Shown: positions 24,764 through 32,673, numbered from the stretch's first letter. The stretch: 64,000 bases of DNA from JBGPOS01 sp041488155 (GCA_041488155.1 JBGPOS010000011.1:7932-71931); one strand, 5' to 3'. Notes: a model not told the origin generated them from the sequence alone. Numbers and translations are program-made.

Positions 24764-25285
24764 TCATCGCAAGAAGTGAAGAGGTGACTCTTGGTCGCGC
24801 CTAGCGGCGCGCGCGGGCGACGGGCCGCTCTCTCTTCGCGCCTTCGAGCAGCTTTGCCGGAACTCTTCGTGCGGCGGCACGTCTTCGCCGACGACGTAGA
24901 GAAAGTAGTAGGCACCAAAGTCGCCGACGTGCTTGAAACGCTTCTTCAAGTCGCCAGAGATTGTCCCGAAACCGCCCTGGGATCGCAGGTAGTTCTTGAA
25001 GCCTTTGTATTCCTGTTCGAGCTCGATCATCGCGCCGGCGTTGTGGATCGTCGCTTCGATCTTTCGGCGATTGCGGATGATCCGCGTGTCGTTCGTGAGG
25101 TCGTCGACCTGGTCGGGGTTGAGGCTGGCGATCGTCTCCGGGTCGAAGTCGGCGAAAGCGGCGCGGAAGCCCGGCCACTTCGCCTCGACAATTGCCCAGC
25201 TCATCCCCGATTCAAAGACGGCCTTCGTCAGGACTTCGAGGTAGTCCGCGAGCTTCGTCGGCGTGATCTGTTTCGGGGCTTCCAT
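24764..25285 (-). CDS. DNA-3-methyladenine glycosylase I-like protein
   Basis: A 173-residue protein similar to Tag: KAVFESGMSWAIVEAKWPGF corresponds to the Tag active-site region, followed by FDPETIASLNPDQVDDL, IIRNRRKIEATIHNA and a FKHVGDFGAYYFL block. Tag removes 3-methyladenine from DNA. The C-terminal zinc-binding residues of E. coli Tag are not evident, and the tail is Arg-rich. GGAGGAG precedes the ATG. It ends 4 bases from the convergent DUF433 gene. Confidence 0.75.
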   Translation of the reverse strand: MEAPKQITPTKLADYLEVLTKAVFESGMSWAIVEAKWPGFRAAFADFDPETIASLNPDQVDDLTNDTRIIRNRRKIEATIHNAGAMIELEQEYKGFKNYLRSQGGFGTISGDLKKRFKHVGDFGAYYFLYVVGEDVPPHEEFRQSCSKARRESGPSPARAARRDQESPLHFLR

Positions 25286-25339
25286 CGCTCTCCTCCGCGA
25301 GTAGTCGCACTAGCGTAGCGGACGGGGGTGGCGCTTGCG

Positions 25340-25816
25340 CTATGCGATCAACTCTTCGATTTTCGCGACGAGCTCCGGGTCCTCGGGCGTGGCGCGCGGG
25401 CTGAACTTCGCCACGACCTCGCCACTGCGATCGACGAGGTACTTCTGGAAGTTCCAGAGGACCTCCCCGCCGACGGGCTCGGGCTGGGAAGTTAGCGTCG
25501 CGTAAAGCGGGTGGATGTCGTCGCCCTTGACGCTGATTTTCGAAAACAGGGGGAAGGTCACGCCATAGTTCATTTCGCAGAACTGGGCGATCTCTTCGTC
25601 GCTGCCCGGCTCCTGGCCCATGAAGTTGTTGGCGGGAAAGCCGAGGATCTCGAACCCCTTGCCCTGGTAGCGACCGTAGAGCTCCTGTAGGCCCTTGTAC
25701 TGGGGGGTAAGGCCGCAGCGGCTGGCGACGTTGACCAGCATCAAGACCTTGCCCTTGTAGTCGGTCAGCGACTGTTCGCTGCCGTCGAGCCGCTTCATCG
25801 TGAAATCGAGCGCCAT
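25340..25816 (-). CDS. Glutathione peroxidase family protein (Cys form)
   Basis: A 158-residue thiol peroxidase: VLMLVNVASRCGLTPQYKGL with the peroxidatic Cys, GFPANNFMGQEPGSDEEI, and VLWNFQKYLVDRSGEVV with the conserved Trp and Asn. It likely uses thioredoxin rather than glutathione. The active-site codon is TGC, not TGA, although the organism appears to make selenocysteine. The start is the ATG at 25816 preceded by GGAGGAACGA. Confidence 0.92.
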   Translation of the reverse strand: MALDFTMKRLDGSEQSLTDYKGKVLMLVNVASRCGLTPQYKGLQELYGRYQGKGFEILGFPANNFMGQEPGSDEEIAQFCEMNYGVTFPLFSKISVKGDDIHPLYATLTSQPEPVGGEVLWNFQKYLVDRSGEVVAKFSPRATPEDPELVAKIEELIA

Positions 25817-25936
25817 TCGTTCCTCCGTTCCTTGCGCAGGATACGTCAGCCGGGGCGGGCGTGGGTTTCCCACATAACGAGTCGTGGTGGGCTGAGCGAC
25901 GGGTGGGCGTGGGCGGAGCGGTCGGGCGGACTCCTT

Positions 25937-26338
25937 CTAGGCCTCCAGCCAGTTCTCGACTTCCAGTCCCGGGACACGGCTGAACTCGCGGATGTTGTTC
26001 GTGACCAGCGTCCCATCCCGAGATCGGGTGATCGCCGCGATGAGCAGGTCCATCACGCCGATCGGCTGACCCCGTGCGACGAGGTCTTGTCGAATTTCGG
26101 CGAAGTGGACCGCCGCCTCATCGTCGAAAGGGAGCCGGAGTAGCGGGGTGAGAAATGTCTCTGCCCGGACGAGATTGGCCTCGGGTCTCCCGGAGTGCCT
26201 GGCTCCGTAGCGGAGCTCGGCAGCCGTGACAGCTGTGGTGGTGACGTCGGCCGGGGTGAGGGTCCGCAGCCGCGCGGTGATGGCATCCGCCCTGCCGTTG
26301 AGCATGTAGATGCAAGTGTCCGTATCGAGGACGTACAA
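25937..26338 (-). CDS. PIN-domain toxin, VapC type
   Basis: A 133-residue PIN-domain ribonuclease. Acidic metal ligands are visible in YVLDTDTCIYMLNG, AELRYGA and GVMDLLIAAI, with a final VTNNIREFSRVPGL. The TTG start directly follows the TAG of the antitoxin gene (zero spacing), so translation is coupled. It forms a VapBC-type module with 26339-26581. Confidence 0.88.
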   Translation of the reverse strand: MYVLDTDTCIYMLNGRADAITARLRTLTPADVTTTAVTAAELRYGARHSGRPEANLVRAETFLTPLLRLPFDDEAAVHFAEIRQDLVARGQPIGVMDLLIAAITRSRDGTLVTNNIREFSRVPGLEVENWLEA

Positions 26339-26581
26339 CTACGTTAGCTCCGGCCGCTCTGGCTGATCGGCGCCCGCGCGGAGCTCGCGGAGGATCTGCT
26401 CCGGGGCCCGGCTGTCTTCCCACGTACCGAGCACGGCGAAGAACGATTCAGGGAAATGTTCGTGGAGGCGCGCCAGGATCGCTGCACGAACCCAGGCCGA
26501 ACGGCTCTCCCCCGCCCGTTCGGCGGCTTCGTCCAACTGGTGGGCGGTTTCTTCGTCGAGGTAGATGGCGAGTTGTGGCAC
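26339..26581 (-). CDS. Ribbon-helix-helix antitoxin, VapB type
   Basis: An 80-residue protein with a CopG-like ribbon-helix-helix start (VPQLAIYLDEETAHQLDEAA, then RSAWVRAAILARL). The acidic C terminus probably wraps the adjacent toxin. GTG 26581 is chosen because TATACT (26593-26588) lies 6 bases upstream and the RHH strand begins there. Confidence 0.85.
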   Translation of the reverse strand: MPQLAIYLDEETAHQLDEAAERAGESRSAWVRAAILARLHEHFPESFFAVLGTWEDSRAPEQILRELRAGADQPERPELT

Positions 26582-26587
26582 ACGACA

Positions 26588-26593
26588 AGTATA
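26588..26593 (-). promoter_or_regulatory. -10 element TATACT of the VapBC module
   Basis: Minus-strand TATACT with a 6-base gap to the antitoxin GTG; leaderless. Confidence 0.5.
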
Positions 26594-26609
26594 CGGCAAA
26601 TAGAGGGAC

Positions 26610-26912
26610 TTACGAAGCTTTCGGCGCCTCGTAGGGTTGGGCGTACCAGGCGTCGGCCACCAGGTCGTGGTAGACCGTGAGGCGGCGGCCCCCTTCCATT
26701 TCGGCGACGAAGTAGCGGCGGGCGATCTCGTCGCGCCACCACTCGTCGTCGATCCGCCAGGTGTCGTGGATGGCGACGACGCGCCGGAAGACGCGGCGCC
26801 AGAGCATGGCTTTGGGCTCGCCGTAGGGGGTTGCTTCCACGGCGGCGGGCAGCGGCTGGTTCAGGGGCCGTAGGCGACCAGCGCCAGGTGTCGTTCCGGG
26901 ATCCGTGACCAT
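26610..26912 (-). CDS. DUF6504-like small protein of the imuB locus
   Basis: A 100-residue protein whose C-terminal half resembles the small proteins (DUF6504) often found beside imuB/dnaE2 in Actinobacteria: VVAIHDTWRIDDEWWRDEI, RRYFVAEMEGGRRLTVYHDL, AWYAQPY. Its role is unknown; the conserved neighbourhood suggests an accessory to ImuB. ATG 26912 overlaps the imuB 3' end by 52 bases; no closer start codon is available, so the N-terminal third is uncertain. Confidence 0.7.
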   Translation of the reverse strand: MVTDPGTTPGAGRLRPLNQPLPAAVEATPYGEPKAMLWRRVFRRVVAIHDTWRIDDEWWRDEIARRYFVAEMEGGRRLTVYHDLVADAWYAQPYEAPKAS

Positions 26913-28075
26913 GGTTGCACCTCGACTATGCGGAATACCTGGGCTTCGCCCACTCGCTCGTTGAGCTGCTCGATCGCTTCCAGGAGCTCTTTTTGACGGC
27001 GCGGGCCAATTTGCCAGAGGTTCGCCTGGTGGCCGTATTCGCTGCACAGCCCGGAGAGCGTCACCCCGATCGAAGCGGCCGCTGCGGGCAGCTGCAGGCG
27101 ATCGATTTTGCCTTTCACGACGAAGAGCATGCGCACCGGGTCGCTCGTTGGTTCGCGGAAGACGAAGCGGCGGGCGACCTGCTCGCCGCTTTCGAGTCCG
27201 AGCCGCCAATCGAGCCGGCGGAGCGACTGCCCGTGCACTTCCGGCCGCCGCAAGGCGCGCTGGAGGAGGACCTGGGTGCCCACCACCAGGGGTTCGCTCA
27301 GCGCGGTCGGGGCGGGCAGTTCGAGCTCTTCGCTGACCCGCAGCTCTTCACGGCGGGGGACGATCAGGGTGTCGTCCTGCCCGTTTGCGAGCTCCCAGGC
27401 ACGTACGCCATCGCGTCCGAACTGCGCCTGGATCGCAGAGAAGGGCAGTGCCGCGACCTGCCCCAGGCGATCGAGCCCGAAGAGGCGCAGCCGCTCGTGC
27501 ATCGCCGGGGGCACGGGGAGGACTTCGACCGGCAGGGCTGCGAGAAACGTCCTTGCCTGCCCACGCGCGATGAGGACGGCGGAGAGCCGCTGTCCGGGTG
27601 ACGGCGAGATGGCCCAGGCGGCTGCGTGGGCGGCAAAGACCGTCTCGGCTGTTGCCAGCCTCACGGGCAGGCCGCTGGCCGCGGTCACGGCTTCGTGGAG
27701 GTCGCGGTGGTAGGCTTCTTCGTCCATGCCGGTCATCCGGGCGAGGCCGCGCACGTCGAAGTGGGCGTGGGCCCAGGCGACCTCTTCGACCAGGGGGCTG
27801 TAGAGCCGCAGGAGGTCGACGATTCGCCCGGCTTCAGCGGCGATGTGCGCTTCTTGCAGGGGCAGGAAGACGGCCCGGGGGCAGAGCGCGAGTGCCCGGC
27901 GCAGGGTCATCCCGACTGTCACACCTGTCTCGGCGGCCTCCTGCGAGCACGCGCGTACCTGCGCGTGCTCTTCGGGCGAACCGCCGATGACCACGGGCCG
28001 CCCGCGGAGCGCAGGTTCATCGCGGCGCGCCAGGGCTACGAGGAAGTTGCGGACGTGCAGGCAGGCCACATCCAT
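26861..28075 (-). CDS. imuB: ImuB-like, polymerase-dead Y-family protein
   Basis: A 404-residue Y-family-like protein of the mycobacterial-type mutasome. The fold is recognisable (RACSQEAAETGVTVGMTLRRA, RLFGLDRLGQVAALP, little-finger-like C-terminal half), but the catalytic acids are gone. The DmDaFF site is CLHVRNFLVAL and the S-x-D-E site is EVAWAHAHFDVRG. It should act as an adaptor between the beta clamp and DnaE2 rather than a polymerase. ATG 28075 lies 8 bases after TATACT and next to a LexA box. No imuA is adjacent. Confidence 0.85.
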   Translation of the reverse strand: MDVACLHVRNFLVALARRDEPALRGRPVVIGGSPEEHAQVRACSQEAAETGVTVGMTLRRALALCPRAVFLPLQEAHIAAEAGRIVDLLRLYSPLVEEVAWAHAHFDVRGLARMTGMDEEAYHRDLHEAVTAASGLPVRLATAETVFAAHAAAWAISPSPGQRLSAVLIARGQARTFLAALPVEVLPVPPAMHERLRLFGLDRLGQVAALPFSAIQAQFGRDGVRAWELANGQDDTLIVPRREELRVSEELELPAPTALSEPLVVGTQVLLQRALRRPEVHGQSLRRLDWRLGLESGEQVARRFVFREPTSDPVRMLFVVKGKIDRLQLPAAAASIGVTLSGLCSEYGHQANLWQIGPRRQKELLEAIEQLNERVGEAQVFRIVEVQPWSRIPERHLALVAYGP

Positions 28076-28083
28076 GGGCGGCC

Positions 28084-28112
28084 AGTATAGAACAAACGTT
28101 CTGAGATTGGAA
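28084..28112 (-). promoter_or_regulatory. Promoter and LexA box of imuB
   Basis: Minus strand: TTCCAA (28112-28107), 17-base spacer, TATACT (28089-28084). The SOS palindrome GAAC-AAAC-GTTC (28090-28101) occupies the spacer next to the -10. It is identical to the dnaE2 operator. Confidence 0.88.
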
Positions 28113-28165
28113 CACAAGACAACCTGGGCCGGGTGGCGCCGCCGTCACGCACCAGAAGCAGTGCC

Positions 28166-29506
28166 TTAAACCGACGCCTGATCGACCGCCCAAAGCCGCC
28201 ACTCGCCCGGGACACCTTTGAGCTGGCGGAGGCCCCGGTCGAAGAACCCGATCCCCGATCCGGCAACAAGATCCTTGACGGTACTCGAAACGAGGACTTC
28301 GCCCGCGCCGGCCGCCGCCGACACTCGCGCTCCGGTGTGAACAGCCACGCCTGCCAAGTCATCGCCGCGTAGCTCGACCTCCCCGGCGTGCAGCCCGGCC
28401 CGTATCTCGATGCCGAGCGCCTGGGAGCTGCCGACAATCGCGCTTGCGCAGCGAATCGCCCTCCCTGGACCGTCAAAAGTGGCGAACACGCCATCTCCAG
28501 TGCCCTTGACCAGGCGTCCCCGGTGGCGCGAAATCTCCCGCTGCATCATTCGATCGTGCCGGTCGAGGAGGTCGTGCCACCTGCGATCTCCAAGAGCGAC
28601 GGCATGAACCGTCGACTCGACAATATCTGTGAACATGACCGTGGCGAAAACGCGTTCGGGCTCATAGACGAACGATTGGCCGGTGATAAACTCCTCGACC
28701 GCGGCGCAAATTGACTCGGTGTCCCCGGCCCAAGGGAAGTGATCCGCTCCATCGAGCAGGACAAGCTGCGCACCGGCAACGCGGTCCGCGATGTAAGTCG
28801 CGTTTGCCACCGGTACGGCGACATCGTCCTTGCGATGCACGACGAGGGTAGGGACTCGAATGGCGGGCAGGGCTCCGGTGGCGTCCATCCCCATGTTCAT
28901 CTTTTCCAGCGCGAGCAAGGCGCCCGGACTCGCGCCTCTCCTCGCCCAGCTCATGTAATACCGGCGAGCATCTCGATCGGCCGCGATTGAAGGGGCCCAG
29001 CGCGAGAGGTCCATCTCCTGTTCGTCACGCCCCGTTCGCACGTATTCTACGAAAGCGTCGTACTGCTCCTGCGTCTGACCCCACGGAAAATCCGGCGCCC
29101 AGGAGTATCGGGCGTTCGCACCTACGAGCGACAGCGACAAGGTGCGTTGCGGGTAAGTCGCGGCGTATAACATGCACATCGCGCCGCCTTCGGAAACACC
29201 CACGAGGTGGGCGCGCTCGACTCCCGCGGCGTCCATTACGGCGCGGATGTCGTCCGAGCGTTCCTGGAGAGTAAACGTCGCACCGGTTCGATCGGAGAGC
29301 CCAGTTCCCCGCTTGTCGAATTTGATCACTCGGGCAAAGGCCCCCAACCGACGGAAGAACCGCGACATGTACGGGTCCTCCCAATCGAACTCTACGTGGG
29401 AGACAGTTCCTGGCGCGTACACGAGGTCGACGGGCCCGGCGCCGGAGATGGTATAGGCGATGTTCAGATCGTCACTCAGTGCATAGTGGACGTCTGGATA
29501 GTCCAT
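28166..29506 (-). CDS. Alpha/beta-hydrolase fused to a class III adenylate/guanylate cyclase domain
   Basis: A 446-residue fusion. Residues about 1-265 form an alpha/beta hydrolase with nucleophile GVSEGG, an Asp in HRKDDVAVPV and a His in GADHFPW. Residues about 275-440 form a cyclase homology domain with VMFTDIVESTVHAV (metal Asp), LVKGTGDGVFATF and AGLHAGEVEL. The order suggests the hydrolase half senses or modifies a ligand and the cyclase makes cAMP or cGMP, which is inference. The ATG at 29506 lies 8 bases after TAGAAT (minus 29520-29515), so it is probably leaderless. Confidence 0.88.
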   Translation of the reverse strand: MDYPDVHYALSDDLNIAYTISGAGPVDLVYAPGTVSHVEFDWEDPYMSRFFRRLGAFARVIKFDKRGTGLSDRTGATFTLQERSDDIRAVMDAAGVERAHLVGVSEGGAMCMLYAATYPQRTLSLSLVGANARYSWAPDFPWGQTQEQYDAFVEYVRTGRDEQEMDLSRWAPSIAADRDARRYYMSWARRGASPGALLALEKMNMGMDATGALPAIRVPTLVVHRKDDVAVPVANATYIADRVAGAQLVLLDGADHFPWAGDTESICAAVEEFITGQSFVYEPERVFATVMFTDIVESTVHAVALGDRRWHDLLDRHDRMMQREISRHRGRLVKGTGDGVFATFDGPGRAIRCASAIVGSSQALGIEIRAGLHAGEVELRGDDLAGVAVHTGARVSAAAGAGEVLVSSTVKDLVAGSGIGFFDRGLRQLKGVPGEWRLWAVDQASV

Positions 29507-29635
29507 CAAGGCGAATTCTACGAGTCCCCAGAAGCGTCTAACAGGGGCCCGATTGGAACCCGATCGATGGCGTTGCTCGGCCCCCCTTTTGCGGCTAGGC
29601 GGACCACCACGATGTGGGGATCGTGCCGGACGTCG

Positions 29636-29794
29636 CTACGCTGCCCCCTTCCGCAGCGTCTGGTAGACGTCGCGCAGGTACGCGTCGAAGAGCAGCGCCC
29701 GGAACTCTTCGTCGTCGAGGATGCGCCGGAAGAGCGCCTCGTTGTCGTCCATCCTGCCGGCGATGTCGTTGAGAAGCCGCTGTGATTGGAACAC
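29636..29794 (-). pseudogene. C-terminal remnant resembling type I restriction R subunit
   Basis: An open frame of 52 codons ends in DEEFRALLFDAYLRDVYQTL, preceded by QRLLNDIAGRMDDNEALFRR. This resembles the last residues of HsdR-type DEAD-box restriction subunits. An in-frame TAG lies a few codons upstream, and no helicase or nuclease domain precedes it, so I read it as the stranded 3' end of a lost gene. A free-standing small protein cannot be excluded. Confidence 0.45.
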
Positions 29795-29944
29795 AATACG
29801 GCCGTTGCTCTAGAATCCCGGTTAGTGCACTTTTGCGATATACCCATACCGCGTCTCGCGACCTGACCTAGTGACATTGGTCGCGCTTCTGCTCATCTGG
29901 CTCGTTTGGCTCCTCTACTGCTTGTGCCCGCCCTGAGTGCGGGC

Positions 29945-30109
29945 ATGAGCCTTGTGGGTTTCGGGATATTCGCACCGCTCGCAGTAGTCCAACGGCTGCG
30001 GCTGCACCGGTGGCCGGCGTGGAGCCAACGAGTATTCGCGTACTCGGCCGCGGCGTCCCTAATCGCAATTCCCACGATATTGTTATTGGTCAAGGTCCTC
30101 AGGCAGTAG
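29945..30109 (+). CDS. Possible small membrane protein
   Basis: Fifty-four residues with two hydrophobic stretches (SLVGFGIFAPLAVV; FAYSAAASLIAIPTILLLV) separated by a basic loop. No clear ribosome site, and TTG 29906 is an alternative start. A neighbouring 21-codon hydrophobic frame ends just before. Low confidence that it is expressed. Confidence 0.3.
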   Translation: MSLVGFGIFAPLAVVQRLRLHRWPAWSQRVFAYSAAASLIAIPTILLLVKVLRQ

Positions 30110-30115
30110 ATGACT

Positions 30116-30121
30116 TAGAAT
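30116..30121 (+). promoter_or_regulatory. -10 element TAGAAT, leaderless start
   Basis: TAGAAT ends 8 bases before the GTG start of the HAD-family gene. Confidence 0.45.
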
Positions 30122-30129
30122 CGGCGGCC

Positions 30130-30849
30130 GTGAGCCCGCAACCGGTAGCCCGCATCCTGTTCATCGACGATGGCGGTGTGATGAACGACAACTCCATTCG
30201 CGTCCTGGAGTGGCAACGCCTCGTCGGCGAATTCATGCCCACCCGCCTCGGTGGCAGGCCGGACCAGTGGTCGGAGGCAAACCGGATCGCATTCCCGCCT
30301 GTCTCCGACGCCCTGTTTGCCCGCATCGAGACCTTTCCGAGCCACACGGTATTCCAGCGCGAGTACGACCTGGCCTGGCTTCGGAGCATGTGCGAGCACA
30401 TCGGCATCTCTTTGCCGCCCGAAGCCGAAGCGCTGGCGATCGCGCGCGAAGCCTCGCTCTACATCACAGCGCGGGCGCGATCTGCCTACCCCGGTGCGGC
30501 AGGGGCGATTCGCGCACTCCACGACGCCGGCTACGAGCTCCACACGGCCTCGGGGGAGGCTTCGTGGGAGCTGGACGGTTACCTGGCGGGGATGGGTGTG
30601 CGGGACTGCTTCCAGCATCTTTTCGGGCCGGACATGGTCGACGTAATGAAGGCCGGCCCGGAGTACTACCGGCGAGCGTTCGCGAGGGCATCGGTCGACC
30701 CGGCGAACGCGCTCGTCATCGACGATTCAGAGCAGGTCTGCGCCTGGGCGAGGGAGGCGGGGGCGGCGGTCGTGCGCATCGGCGTCCCGGTTGATGGGAT
30801 CGAGTGCGCCGCCAGCCTGGCTGGGCTCGCCGACCGTATCCTGGGTTAG
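30130..30849 (+). CDS. HAD-superfamily hydrolase-like protein
   Basis: A 239-residue haloacid-dehalogenase fold. Motif I is ILFIDDGGVMNDNS, motif II TASGE, motif III the Lys in VMKAGPEYY, and motif IV ALVIDDSEQV. In motif I the second acidic residue expected two positions after the nucleophile is Gly in one alignment, so the general acid may be shifted or missing. The substrate is unknown; phosphatases and dehalogenases share this layout. Its 3' end overlaps the convergent DUF1385 gene by 4 bases. Confidence 0.75.
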   Translation: MSPQPVARILFIDDGGVMNDNSIRVLEWQRLVGEFMPTRLGGRPDQWSEANRIAFPPVSDALFARIETFPSHTVFQREYDLAWLRSMCEHIGISLPPEAEALAIAREASLYITARARSAYPGAAGAIRALHDAGYELHTASGEASWELDGYLAGMGVRDCFQHLFGPDMVDVMKAGPEYYRRAFARASVDPANALVIDDSEQVCAWAREAGAAVVRIGVPVDGIECAASLAGLADRILG

Positions 30850-31811
30850 TCCAGCGGTGGCGCGGCCTGGAGAGCGCCCACCTCGCGGAGCAGCTCCGCT
30901 GTCGGTGTGGTGGGTGACTCAGCCAGCACCGCTTCGAAGGAGGCAATCGCCACCTCGATCTGGCCGTCGTCGGGGACGTTCGTCGTGAGCCGTTGGAGGG
31001 CGATGTTTGGCGCGAACATCGCGTGCACGAACCAGTTGTCCTCGAGTCGAGCCCCCAGGCGGAGGATCTCGTAGCTCACGCCAGCAACGATCGGGATGAA
31101 GACGATCCGTGAAGCAGTCCGGACGAGGATGCCGCGGTCAACCGCGACGTCGAATGCGAAGAAGGTGAGCATCGCGACCACCACCACGACGAGGAGAAAG
31201 CTGGTGCCGCAACGGGTGTGCTCCTTGGGAAAGGGGCGCACGCCGGCGACGGTGAGCGGGTCGCCCGCTTCGTAGGCGTGGATGGTCATGTGCTCGGCGC
31301 CGTGGTACTGGAACACGCGCCGGATTTCGGGTACGCGACCGATGAGGGCGATGTAGCCGAGGAAGAGCGTCAGGCGCACGATTCCTTCGACGCCGACGAT
31401 CACGAATCGGCTCGCGTCGACGGTTTCGAGCAGGTTGGCGAGCAGGATTGGCCCGGCGAAGAAGAGCCCGACCACGAAGAGGAGGGCGAGCGCCATGGTG
31501 CCCCAGAAGACTCCCTCGGGAAACTGCGCTTCGCCGCTGCCATCTTCATCGACGGCGACGCGTGAAGAATAGTTGAGGGCTCTCATGCCCAGGGCCATCG
31601 TCTCCCAGAGGACGGTGACTCCGCGCACGAGGGGGAGCTTGCGGGCGCGGCCGGTGTAGAGCCCGCCGAGTCGCTCGGAATGGACGACGATGTGCCCCTG
31701 AGGGTGGCGCACGGCGACGGCCATGTGCTCGGGCCCGCGAATCATGACGCCTTCGAGCACGGCCTGGCCGCCGTAGTAGACATTCGCCGGGCCCTGGGGT
31801 GCTCTGTTCAC
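30846..31811 (-). CDS. DUF1385 membrane protein
   Basis: A 321-residue integral membrane protein of the DUF1385 family: VYYGGQAVLEGVMIRGP at the N terminus, FQYHGAEHMTIHAYE and FPKEHTRCGTSFLL in the centre, with about four to five hydrophobic helices. The family is commonly encoded next to rpmE, as here, but its function is unknown; metal homeostasis has been proposed because of the conserved His and Cys. The start is GTG 31811, 64 bases after the rpmE stop, with a terminator between. Confidence 0.85.
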   Translation of the reverse strand: MNRAPQGPANVYYGGQAVLEGVMIRGPEHMAVAVRHPQGHIVVHSERLGGLYTGRARKLPLVRGVTVLWETMALGMRALNYSSRVAVDEDGSGEAQFPEGVFWGTMALALLFVVGLFFAGPILLANLLETVDASRFVIVGVEGIVRLTLFLGYIALIGRVPEIRRVFQYHGAEHMTIHAYEAGDPLTVAGVRPFPKEHTRCGTSFLLVVVVVAMLTFFAFDVAVDRGILVRTASRIVFIPIVAGVSYEILRLGARLEDNWFVHAMFAPNIALQRLTTNVPDDGQIEVAIASFEAVLAESPTTPTAELLREVGALQAAPPLD

Positions 31812-31829
31812 TGGATTGCCTGCGGAATG

Positions 31830-31854
31830 AAAAGGGGCGCCGTGAAGGCGCCCC
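31830..31854 (-). terminator. Rho-independent terminator after rpmE
   Basis: Stem GGGGCGCC/GGCGCCCC (31834-31841, 31847-31854) with a 5-base loop, followed on the minus strand by TTTTCATT. It should stop most transcripts of the ribosomal operon before the DUF1385 gene. Confidence 0.8.
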
Positions 31855-31874
31855 GCGTTGTGTGCCGGTGCCGT

Positions 31875-32081
31875 CTACTGGCCTGGTCGCGCGTAGCGGC
31901 GGTTGAACCGCTCGACGCGTCCGGCGGTGTCGACGATTCGCTGTTCGCCGGTGAAGAACGGGTGGCAGACGTTGCAGACGTCGAGATGCATCGCGGGCCG
32001 CGTCGAGCGTGTCTTGATTTCATTTCCGCAGCTGCAATGGATGGTGGCTTCTTCGTACTTTGGATGGATGGTTGCCTTCAC
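31875..32081 (-). CDS. rpmE: 50S ribosomal protein L31 (zinc form)
   Basis: A 68-residue L31 with both zinc-binding Cys pairs (HCSCGNE and VCNVCHPFFTG), the C+ type that predominates under zinc-replete conditions. The GTG start is preceded by AAGGAG. It follows rpmA by 10 bases on the same strand. Confidence 0.95.
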   Translation of the reverse strand: MKATIHPKYEEATIHCSCGNEIKTRSTRPAMHLDVCNVCHPFFTGEQRIVDTAGRVERFNRRYARPGQ

Positions 32082-32091
32082 CCTTGACTCC

Positions 32092-32358
32092 TTAGCTGGC
32101 TGCTGGCGCGTAGACGCTGATCTTCTTGCGGCGGCCCTTCGCGTACGGTTCGAACTTCACCCGGCCATCGATGAGGGAGAAGATCGTGTAGTCGCGTCCA
32201 AGACCGACGTTTTCGCCCGGATGGAAGCGCGTGCCGCGCTGGCGAAGGATGATCGAGCCTGGCTTGACGACTTCGCCGTCGAAGAGCTTGACGCCCAGCC
32301 GCTGGCTGTTGCTGTCGCGTCCGTTCTTGGAGCTGCTGACGCCCTTCTTGTGTGCCAT
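32092..32358 (-). CDS. rpmA: 50S ribosomal protein L27
   Basis: An 88-residue L27: MAHKKGVSSSKNGRDSNSQR, RQRGTRFHPGENVGLGRDYT. The N terminus begins directly with the mature-type sequence, so no Prp cleavage extension is needed. It sits 3 bases after rplU, the usual L21-L27 pair. Confidence 0.96.
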   Translation of the reverse strand: MAHKKGVSSSKNGRDSNSQRLGVKLFDGEVVKPGSIILRQRGTRFHPGENVGLGRDYTIFSLIDGRVKFEPYAKGRRKKISVYAPAAS

Positions 32359-32361
32359 TGC

Positions 32362-32673
32362 CTATCCCCTGGTTATCGACTCGACCACGAGCCGTGTGAC
32401 GGGCTGGCGATGGCCGAAGGTGCGCTTGTAGCGGATTTTATTCTTGTACTTCATGAACCTGATCTTCGGGGCCTTGCCGTGCTGCTGGATGCGCGCCTTC
32501 AGGGTTGCGCCGGCCACGAGAGGCGTACCCACGGTCACCTCAGCGCCATCGAGAACCATCATTACGTCGAGGGTCAGGAGATCGCCGGGCTCGCCGGCGA
32601 CCCGGCTCATTTCGAATTCCTGCCCTTCGACAAGGCGCATCTGTCGCCCGTCGGCGCGCACTATCGCTTCCAT
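32362..32673 (-). CDS. rplU: 50S ribosomal protein L21
   Basis: A 103-residue L21: EAIVRADGRQMRLVEGQEF and IRFMKYKNKIRYKRTFGHRQ with the conserved C-terminal basic block. It heads the rplU-rpmA-rpmE operon. The upstream 85 bases contain a minus-strand TAGACT that may be its -10 with a leader of about 40 bases, in which GACAGTC is directly repeated. Confidence 0.95.
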   Translation of the reverse strand: MEAIVRADGRQMRLVEGQEFEMSRVAGEPGDLLTLDVMMVLDGAEVTVGTPLVAGATLKARIQQHGKAPKIRFMKYKNKIRYKRTFGHRQPVTRLVVESITRG

